From positions 4,092,001 to 4,156,000 of the forward strand of contig NC_015064.1 in NCBI RefSeq assembly GCF_000178975.2: a stretch of 64,000 bases of DNA, written 5' to 3'. The stretch comes from Granulicella tundricola MP5ACTX9 (GTDB taxonomy: Bacteria > Acidobacteriota > Terriglobia > Terriglobales > Acidobacteriaceae). This document shows, in pieces, positions 58,404-64,000 of this stretch. A program made the position numbers and the translations under genes. The stretch's first letter is position 1; each line of letters opens with the position of its first letter. The notes beneath the pieces are model-generated. The model searched no databases. It worked only from the letters and a program-made list of their open reading frames with translations, and was not told the DNA's origin.

Positions 58404-59426
58404 TTAGCTGTATGTCTGCTTGATGTTGCCGTTGAGTCCGGAGGGGAAGAACGCGCCGCTTGCTACGCCGTAGGCCGTACCGGTCGTCGTCGCTGCCGTA
58501 CCGTAAACGATGTGCAGAACCTGGTCGAACGTGCGGGCATAAGCCACCGCGTTCGCATCCGCCGCAACGATGCTCGAAGCTCCAACCGTCGGGGTCGTCG
58601 CCGTCGAGCTGCTGAACGTCAGTCCGCTTGAAAGCAGCGTCTCGCTTCCGGCCGAGACAGAAGTCCCACCCGACACAGCCGCGCGGAACGTAGCAATCGC
58701 ATTCGCAATGTTGACGTACGTCTGATCGCCCTGAGGAGCGGCAGTCGTCGGCAGGGAAGTCCCAACGATCAGCGTGCGCAGAATCGCAGCGTGATACGCC
58801 TCGACGGCAAGAATCGATGCCGCAGGCGCAAGATACGTCTTCGAGATCGCACCAGCCGCACCGTGGTACGCCGTTACGCCTACATCCTCAAAGATGAATC
58901 CGCCAATGAGAAAGCTGTTGAAGTTCGCAAACGGATTGAACGTCGTCAGCGGTGTCGCAAGGCCCACAGTTGCCGCCTTCGCCAGAGCATTGAAGCTGTT
59001 CGTCAGATCGATCGCAGGACGCGATACAGCAGCGGAGCCCAACGCAGAGCGCAGGAACTTCACATGGTTGTACTCATCCTGAGCGATGCTGTTGACGTAT
59101 TGCTGCTGCTGCGCCGTCAGACCCGTAATTTGGGCTCCGCCCGTCACAGTGCCTGCTCCGCTGCCTGCATCTGCTGCAGGAATGCCGGAACCGGTCGCCG
59201 CATGAAGGTAGAACTCCGCCTCAAGATACTCCAGGTTCAGAGCGAAGTTGAGAATATCGACATCGGTATAGGTCGGTGCCGTCGGTGCGGTTGGCGTAAC
59301 CGGCGTCGTAGTCACAGGAGTAGCGTCATTACAGCCGATGGTCAACGCGGCGGCAGCCGTAGCTGTCCCCGCGAGGAAGCTTCGGCGGGATAGCGCGCGC
59401 TTCGAGATCTCTTCTAGTTTGCTCAC
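58404..59426 (-). CDS. ferritin-like domain exported protein 2, Tat lipoprotein signal
   Basis: 340 residues from a GTG at 59426 behind AGAGGAG. Tat signal (SRRSFLAGTATAAAALTIGC) ends in a lipobox, so a lipid anchor is likely. Ferritin-like helices: FALNLEYLEAEFYLHA, DEYNHVKFLRSALG, FIFEDVGVTAYHGAAG, LAVEAYHAAILRT, in the same order as gene 1. Both copies end FFPSGLNGN(I/V)K, a shared C-terminus. A proline/threonine linker follows the lipobox. Paralogues in one operon: one probably anchored, the other soluble. Confidence 0.87.
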   Translation of the reverse strand: MSKLEEISKRALSRRSFLAGTATAAAALTIGCNDATPVTTTPVTPTAPTAPTYTDVDILNFALNLEYLEAEFYLHAATGSGIPAADAGSGAGTVTGGAQITGLTAQQQQYVNSIAQDEYNHVKFLRSALGSAAVSRPAIDLTNSFNALAKAATVGLATPLTTFNPFANFNSFLIGGFIFEDVGVTAYHGAAGAISKTYLAPAASILAVEAYHAAILRTLIVGTSLPTTAAPQGDQTYVNIANAIATFRAAVSGGTSVSAGSETLLSSGLTFSSSTATTPTVGASSIVAADANAVAYARTFDQVLHIVYGTAATTTGTAYGVASGAFFPSGLNGNIKQTYS

Positions 59427-59634
59427 GGTGGTTCTCCTCTGTTCCAAAGTGCAGATGAAAGTTACACGGATAACGGTGACAACCTGGCGTTGGATGTAAA
59501 CAATCTCTGCCGCATACACTCCGCGAGAGAGAAAGAAATGATCCGATCCACAAACGGTGTACCCCATCAACAAGCGGTTCACCTTGTCAGTCTCGTTACG
59601 TGCCCTTCGCTGCATTGGATTGAGGCGAACGACA

Positions 59635-59898
59635 TTAATCGAACAATCGCGGCCCCACCTCGCGCAACCGCTCGCCCTTCACCCCGCCCTGATGGCTCGG
59701 GCACAGCCGCTTCGCAATATCGGTCCCGTTCGCCCCATACTCGAATCCGCAATGCTCACACCGCAGGTGATACACCCGCTGCCCCGGAAACGACTCCGAA
59801 CCCCAACCCGTATCCCTCACCACCACCTGCCCATGATCGTTCCTGTACCCCGGCCGCGTCGTCGCGGCACTCTGGGGCATGCGAATCTTCCGTACCAT
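59635..59898 (-). CDS. small zinc-binding protein of unknown function
   Basis: 87 residues from the ATG at 59898 behind GAGGAG at 6 bases. It has a CxxC (LRCEHCGFEYGANG, near residues 46-59) and a CPSH (RLCPSHQGG), so four metal ligands Cys-Cys-Cys-His. Basic N-terminus (MVRKIRMPQSAATT). No family recognised. It is divergent from the methyltransferase by 35 bases. Confidence 0.72.
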   Translation of the reverse strand: MVRKIRMPQSAATTRPGYRNDHGQVVVRDTGWGSESFPGQRVYHLRCEHCGFEYGANGTDIAKRLCPSHQGGVKGERLREVGPRLFD

Positions 59899-59933
59899 TC
59901 CACGCTCCTCATGCCATCCTACTGAAACACACG

Positions 59934-60671
59934 ATGCGCCTCCTCTATCGCCTCCTCCTCCACGCCATCGACAACCACGGCCTCCGCGGCACCATCCTCC
60001 GCGCCATCCGCCCCCCCAGGCAGTCCACCGCCGCCCCTGAACCCTCAAGCCCTGAAGTCCACCCCTTCGACCAACGCCACCACACCGACACCAGCGGCTA
60101 CGTCCCCGGCGAAGCCCTCGCCACCGGCACACCCGCCGACCTCTACAACACTGCCTACTACGCCATCTCCCCCTCCACCCTCACCCAGGCCATAGCCGCC
60201 CTCCCCATCTCGCCCACCCAATACACCTTCGTAGACCTCGGCTGCGGCAAGGGCCGAGCCCTCCTCATAGCCGCCCATCAAAACTTCCGTCACATCGCAG
60301 GCATAGAGCTCTCCCCAACCCTGGCCGCCTCAGCCCGCACCAACACCACCACCCACCCCAACATCACCATCCAGACCGCCGATGCAGCCACCGTCCTCTA
60401 CCCACCCGGCCCTCTCGTCGTCTTCTTCTATCACCCCTTCCTGGCCCCACTCCTCCGCAAGGTCCTAACCAACCTGACCGATCAGTCAAACAACCGCGAC
60501 ATCTATCTCCTCTCCGCCAACCCCGGCTACCCAAAGGTCTTCGCCCGCTTCCCCATGCTCGAGCAGCAATGGACTAAGGACTTCACCCTCTCAGAGGAAG
60601 ACGCGTCAGCAGACCGCCACGGCATCCTCTTCGAGCGCTACACCCTCTGGCACCTCCCCCCTACTGCGTGA
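59934..60671 (+). CDS. class I SAM-dependent methyltransferase
   Basis: 245 residues from the ATG at 59934. Motif I is VDLGCGKGRALLIAA (about 100-114), GIELSPTLAASA is motif II (about 121-132) and the DAATVLYPPGPLVVFFYHPF region is motif IV. Typical Rossmann methyltransferase; the substrate cannot be read from this. No neighbour helps to assign it. It overlaps the convergent TadE-like gene by 11 bases. Confidence 0.85.
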   Translation: MRLLYRLLLHAIDNHGLRGTILRAIRPPRQSTAAPEPSSPEVHPFDQRHHTDTSGYVPGEALATGTPADLYNTAYYAISPSTLTQAIAALPISPTQYTFVDLGCGKGRALLIAAHQNFRHIAGIELSPTLAASARTNTTTHPNITIQTADAATVLYPPGPLVVFFYHPFLAPLLRKVLTNLTDQSNNRDIYLLSANPGYPKVFARFPMLEQQWTKDFTLSEEDASADRHGILFERYTLWHLPPTA

Positions 60672-61140
60672 TCATCACCTTTGAAGTACTAGCCAGCGTC
60701 AACGCATTCTTCGGCAGAAACGGCAGCACGAAGCTGAACGTATAAACCACCTTCACATTCACCATGCAGCCCGGGCTGTTATAGATCCCCAGCGCATTGC
60801 AGCTAACCCCCGTAGCTGTCGTCCCCGGCCACGTCGTCAGCACGGTCAGGCTCCCAGTCGTCAACCCGATCGGCGTAATGCTCTTCACATAGCTCGTCAC
60901 ATCGCTTGAAGTAGCCGCGCACTGAAATGAAGTACTCAACAGGCAAAGCGCCCCGCTCCACGTAGCGCCCCGCACCGCCGCATACCGCGTCGCATCCCGC
61001 GCCGCCCCCGCCACAAAGTGATATGCATACAGCGCACGCGAGCAGTCCATGATCCCGAAGATGATCATCATCAATACCCCCGCCGACACCGAAAACTCGA
61101 TCAGCTCACTCCCCACCTCATCCTTAAGCAGCCGTCTCAT
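60661..61140 (-). CDS. TadE-like pilus assembly protein 1
   Basis: 159 residues from the ATG at 61140, two bases after the upstream TadE stop; the longer open frame has no start signal. The N-terminus is a pilin-like helix with EVGSELIEFSVSAGVLMMIIFGIMD (seen in parts), then a disulfide-rich soluble part (CLLSTSFQCAA; GVSCNALGIYNSPGCM). The E at the start of the hydrophobic helix is the TadE/pilin pattern. Third gene of the TadG-TadE-TadE series. Confidence 0.8.
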   Translation of the reverse strand: MRRLLKDEVGSELIEFSVSAGVLMMIIFGIMDCSRALYAYHFVAGAARDATRYAAVRGATWSGALCLLSTSFQCAATSSDVTSYVKSITPIGLTTGSLTVLTTWPGTTATGVSCNALGIYNSPGCMVNVKVVYTFSFVLPFLPKNALTLASTSKVMITQ

Positions 61141-61142
61141 CC

Positions 61143-61577
61143 TTACGGTGCCACCCGCATCCGCGAGTGCCCCTTCAGCACCATCGTCGCCGGAACCAGC
61201 GGATACACCATCATCGGCTTGAAGTTCACAGACGTACTCACATCGATGTAGTTCACCATGTTCACCAGGCAGTTCGGCGACACCCCACAACTCACACTCC
61301 CGCCCGTCCCATCCGAGCACTCGCACCCATACGTCGCCACCGCCGTCATCGTCGGCACATCGCTCGCATCCAGCAGCGCCGCGCTCTGCATCCCCGCCGT
61401 ATCCGTCGGATTCAACACCCCATACGCCGCCCCCGACTGCGCCGCCGAGCCCACCTCAATCTCCACGTAGTAAGCCTGCCCAAAGTCCACCACACCCACC
61501 AGCACCAGCAGCAGCACCGGCATCAGCAGCGCCGTCTCCACCACGCTAGAACCCTCCTCTCTCCCCCAACCCTTCAT
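61143..61577 (-). CDS. TadE-like pilus assembly protein 2
   Basis: 144 residues, ATG at 61577 overlapping the TadG stop (ATGA). N-terminal pilin-like helix EEGSSVVETALLMPVLLLVL with E at the fifth-type position, then a soluble part with a disulfide-capable cysteine cluster (YGCECSDGTGGSVSCGVSPNC). TadE pseudopilins contribute to Flp/Tad pilus biogenesis. No tad ATPase or flp gene is in the window, so the pilus operon, if any, is elsewhere. Confidence 0.82.
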   Translation of the reverse strand: MKGWGREEGSSVVETALLMPVLLLVLVGVVDFGQAYYVEIEVGSAAQSGAAYGVLNPTDTAGMQSAALLDASDVPTMTAVATYGCECSDGTGGSVSCGVSPNCLVNMVNYIDVSTSVNFKPMMVYPLVPATMVLKGHSRMRVAP

Positions 61578-62947
61578 TGCGAGATCACCGCCCCGTTCCC
61601 AGCCAGCGGAGATCCCGTAGCCAGCGACCCATAGTTGTTCGCAAACGAGCTCGTCACCGTCGTAAACCCGAACGTCAACGCCTCAAACACAATGTCGTAC
61701 GCCACCAGGATGTTGTAGTTCACCGGCCCGCTGAAGCAGAACGTCACCTTCGCCTTCGGAAAGTAGTAAGCCCCCTCAAGGATCGTGTTGTAGACCGTGC
61801 TCCCCAGCAGCGTCGCCCCGTTCGTGTTGTTGCTCGGCTGGAAGAACAGTATCCCCGCATAGCTGCCGCTCGTCGGCGCAACCAGCCGCACCCCCGCCAG
61901 GCTCAGGCTCGGAGCCAGAAACGTGATCCCCCCGCTCGGCCCATAGTTATAAAACGTCACCCCCGTCCCAGAAACATTCGTCCCCAGATCGATCGTCAGC
62001 CCGCCCGGCAGCTTCGTCGCACCCCCATTGTTCGAGGTCAGCGCATACACCCCCGGCTGAAACACCGCCGTCCCGCCCGATTGCACCGTGATCCCACCGC
62101 AGTAAGCCCCATCCGCAAAAAACGTCGCACTCTGCCCAAACCCCACCGTCACCGTGGAGCCCGCACCATGATAAGGACTGCTCGTCGAGATCCCACACCC
62201 AGGCATCGTTGGAGCCGCCAGATACGCCAGCGGGTCTGCCGGCTTCGGCACGGAAGCGCTCGTCTTCGGCACCGGCGCAATCGCACACAGAAAGTTGGAA
62301 ACGCCCCCCACCACATTGATCGCCGAAGCGGTAATCACCCCCAGCACCGCACAGCTCAACGCACTATTGGAGCTCGACTCCACCATGATCCCGCACGGTG
62401 AAGTAATGGAAGCCAGCCCCTGCACCGTCAGCGCCCCGCTGCCCGTCGGATCCAGCGCAAAGATACAGTTTGTCCCACCCGTCGTAGAAGCCTCAGCCCG
62501 CGCGCCCACCGTTCCGGTCGAAAGCCCCAGCACCTTCGCAAAGATCGTCGGCTGCGCCTGCATGACCAACACCTCCACGCTCGACGTCTTCCCATAGTTC
62601 GGATCGCTCGCCCCCTTCGCGCACGGCCCATGATTGATCATCAACGTCAGCCCCGTGCTCGGCACCGTCCCACATGCCGTGACGATGTTGTCCGGCGTCA
62701 GCCCGTTCTCCACCATCGCGCTCTTCGCCGCCGTCTGCATCACCCCGCACGCCAGTGTCCCATCGCAGTAGGACATCTCCAGCACGCTCGCCAACGCCGC
62801 CGCATCCGCCGCCTTCTGCAGCCCTCTCTTCTGATACCGAAGCTGCCCCACATCCACCGCCAGCGCCAGAAACCCCAGGATCGCAACCATCCCAAACGCC
62901 GCAATCAGCGTCGCCGAGCCGTCCTCGTCCCTGAAGATCCTCAACAA
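61574..62947 (-). CDS. TadG-like protein
   Basis: 457 residues from a TTG at 62947, chosen because GGAGG ends 7 bases before it; the open frame extends to 63160 but that part is rich in cysteine and lacks a start signal. N-terminal membrane helix (SATLIAAFGMVAILGFLALAVD) followed by VGQLRYQKRGLQKAADAAALASV, the TadG (Flp pilus) N-terminal module. The long C-terminal part (about 100-457) is beta-rich and Gly/Ser/Thr-rich with many short cysteine pairs. First gene of the series, with TadE-like 2 and 1 downstream. Confidence 0.82.
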   Translation of the reverse strand: MLRIFRDEDGSATLIAAFGMVAILGFLALAVDVGQLRYQKRGLQKAADAAALASVLEMSYCDGTLACGVMQTAAKSAMVENGLTPDNIVTACGTVPSTGLTLMINHGPCAKGASDPNYGKTSSVEVLVMQAQPTIFAKVLGLSTGTVGARAEASTTGGTNCIFALDPTGSGALTVQGLASITSPCGIMVESSSNSALSCAVLGVITASAINVVGGVSNFLCAIAPVPKTSASVPKPADPLAYLAAPTMPGCGISTSSPYHGAGSTVTVGFGQSATFFADGAYCGGITVQSGGTAVFQPGVYALTSNNGGATKLPGGLTIDLGTNVSGTGVTFYNYGPSGGITFLAPSLSLAGVRLVAPTSGSYAGILFFQPSNNTNGATLLGSTVYNTILEGAYYFPKAKVTFCFSGPVNYNILVAYDIVFEALTFGFTTVTSSFANNYGSLATGSPLAGNGAVISQ

Positions 62948-62976
62948 CGTACAGCCTCCCTCGTGAAAGACACTGG

Positions 62977-63044
62977 TATCTCCCAAGTCGCAGACGCGAA
63001 CATCCCGGAAAGCCTCCGGCATATCCCAGGTCGCGGACGCGAAC
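62977..63044. repeat. two diverged 25-bp direct repeats upstream of tadG
   Basis: TATCTCCCAAGTCGCAGACG (62977 on) and CATATCCCAGGTCGCGGACG (63020 on), both followed by CGAAC, 43 bp apart. They lie 30-97 bp upstream of the TTG start and overlap the non-coding part of the long open frame. They look like decayed copies of a dispersed element or a tandem operator. Confidence 0.5.
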
Positions 63045-63236
63045 AGGAGAGCCGAAACAGCGCACAAAGCCCGCAGGCAAGGTCCAGCAAAAGCTCCGCC
63101 CCCCACCTCGCGGCGAAGAATGCAGCAACCCTCTCCAATCACAATCGGCAACAACCCCACAAAACTTGAGCCTCACCCCGACCTCAAATGAGGGCTGCTT
63201 GCCAGCCACCAACTCCTGCCATTGACCTAAAAAAAG

Positions 63237-63264
63237 CGGCGGAGAGCCGAAGCTCCCCGCCGCC
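63237..63264 (-). terminator. terminator of the partial TonB-dependent receptor
   Basis: On the minus strand GCGGCGGGGAG and CTCTCCGCCGC form an 11-bp stem with one G-T pair, followed by seven T, 19 bases after the receptor stop. Confidence 0.9.
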
Positions 63265-63283
63265 GTGATCAATACTGCCTGAG

Positions 63284-64000
63284 TTAGAACGACAACCGAA
63301 GCTGAAACTCTGTCGTACGAGGAGCCCCCTGGTCATACGTACCCGACTGACGCGTTACGCGCTGAGAATCAACGCTGTAAAAATCATTCGGACCGTTCAC
63401 GCTGCCGACACCCGGAGTACCCAGATCGCCGCCAAAGGGAGCAACGTTCGGGTTTCCGCCGTCGTTTCCGTAGTTGGAGAAGTTACCCACGTTATAGAAC
63501 GCAATCTTGGGCTCAAGAAGAACAGAATCACCAAGCGTGTGAACATAGCGGCCAATGCGGATCGGGTAAGAGAATGTGACGTCTACCTGGCGGAACATCG
63601 GGTTGGCAGGTGCAACCGCCTGGGGAAGCGTAGGCAGCGACTGAATAACGCCATTCAACGCGGTCAACTGATTGGAGTTGAAGATACCGGCTGCCACAAG
63701 CGCTTTACCTGCGGGAGTAAGCTGTCCTGCATATACCTGGTTGAAGTTGTTGATGTAAGCGCCAAGCTGACCCGGCTTCACGCGGTGCATATAGTCACCG
63801 GGCAATGTGCCCGGTGCCAGATCGCCCGTCGTACCGTCACCCGTCAAGTCTGACTGGAAGATGTTTCCAACAGAGCTTGCCGTGTTGTCCAGCGTCAGAG
63901 ACGTGGGAAGCGCAGAGTAGAAGTGACCAATGACGCCGACCTCAGGACCATGCTTCACAAGGAACGATCCGCCAAATGAAACCTGGTGCTTGCGATCAAG
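63284..64000 (-). CDS. TonB-dependent receptor, C-terminal part, 5' end outside window
   Basis: 238 residues read without a stop from the window edge; the GTG at 63958 is internal, because the upstream frame (KHQVSFGGSFLVKHGPE) is typical barrel sequence. Ends TTEFQLRLSF with the terminal Phe of an outer-membrane barrel. The style (SYPIRIGRYVHTLGDS ... EPKIAFYNVGNFSNYG) matches the Oar-like receptors such as the one at 20608. Outer-membrane importer with unknown substrate. The rest lies to the right of the window. Confidence 0.9.
   Translation of the reverse strand, partial: LDRKHQVSFGGSFLVKHGPEVGVIGHFYSALPTSLTLDNTASSVGNIFQSDLTGDGTTGDLAPGTLPGDYMHRVKPGQLGAYINNFNQVYAGQLTPAGKALVAAGIFNSNQLTALNGVIQSLPTLPQAVAPANPMFRQVDVTFSYPIRIGRYVHTLGDSVLLEPKIAFYNVGNFSNYGNDGGNPNVAPFGGDLGTPGVGSVNGPNDFYSVDSQRVTRQSGTYDQGAPRTTEFQLRLSF

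Noticed and set aside
59427..59500. ECF-sigma type promoter before the ferritin-like pair
   Set aside because: A TGTCACC-like hexamer is present on the minus strand, but no matching -10 could be placed with confidence.
62950..63160. N-terminal extension of the TadG-like frame
   Set aside because: Cysteine-rich, contains direct repeats and no start signal; GGAGG supports the TTG at 62947.

Overview
The window reads as a chromosomal segment of a soil acidobacterium, most likely class Terriglobia (Granulicella/Edaphobacter/Terriglobus type). The reasons are the high GC content, Oar-like TonB-dependent receptors with an N-terminal carboxypeptidase-regulatory domain and terminal aromatic residue, several TonB-like energy transducers, paired secreted ferritin-like proteins, a Tad-type pilin-like locus, and many secreted proteins of unknown function. 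This assignment is inference; no rRNA gene is present. I found no tRNA or rRNA genes, CRISPR array, insertion sequence or prophage. About 65 genes are supported, roughly one third of them without a recognisable function.

Layout. 1-5.7 kb: the 3' part of serA, a TTG-started thioredoxin-like exported protein, a Spy-like protein, an FmdB zinc ribbon, a lysine-rich histone-like protein and a large lipoprotein of unknown function. 5.8-16.6 kb: housekeeping genes (gatB, ligA, a mog/moaB-like gene, a DedA-like gene, miaA) mixed with a double-cupin exported protein, a DUF457 membrane protein preceded by five 10-bp tandem repeats, a TonB-like protein and a glycine-zipper lipoprotein. 16.7-29.8 kb: kbl, small zinc-ribbon and NTF2-like proteins, a GAF-SpoIIE phosphatase, a 1252-residue TonB-dependent receptor, ribosomal protein S1, an M28 peptidase, a HIT protein and a small basic protein with a strong Shine-Dalgarno sequence. 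29.9-36 kb, minus strand: yajC, secD, secF, tonB, exbB, exbD, exbD, with a hairpin in each gap from secF to the last exbD. 

36-46.3 kb: a KH-domain protein, unknown membrane proteins, an XRE regulator with an S24-like C-terminus that lacks the usual catalytic pair, then an alpha-oxoamine synthase and an epimerase-type SDR on the plus strand. These converge on a beta-ketoacyl synthase, acyl carrier protein, GT87-like protein and tgt on the minus strand. The synthase + SDR + ACP set resembles bacterial sphingolipid (ceramide) loci and is the strongest candidate here for an undescribed lipid pathway. 46.3-57.2 kb: TonB-C-like exported protein, unknown proteins, a higBA toxin-antitoxin pair with an inverted-repeat operator on its -10, a zinc alcohol dehydrogenase, a tandem SDR duplication with a divergent AraC regulator, and a GH31 glycosidase. 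57.3-64 kb: two tandem ferritin-like exported proteins, a small zinc-binding protein, a methyltransferase, TadE/TadE/TadG-like genes, and the C-terminal end of a second TonB-dependent receptor cut by the window edge.

How the parts fit: the Tol/Ton machinery (tonB-exbB-exbD-exbD) would power the two large outer-membrane receptors, and SecDF-YajC supports the heavy export load of the neighbouring signal-peptide proteins. Several starts here are TTG or GTG chosen by Shine-Dalgarno spacing; these are stated in each entry.
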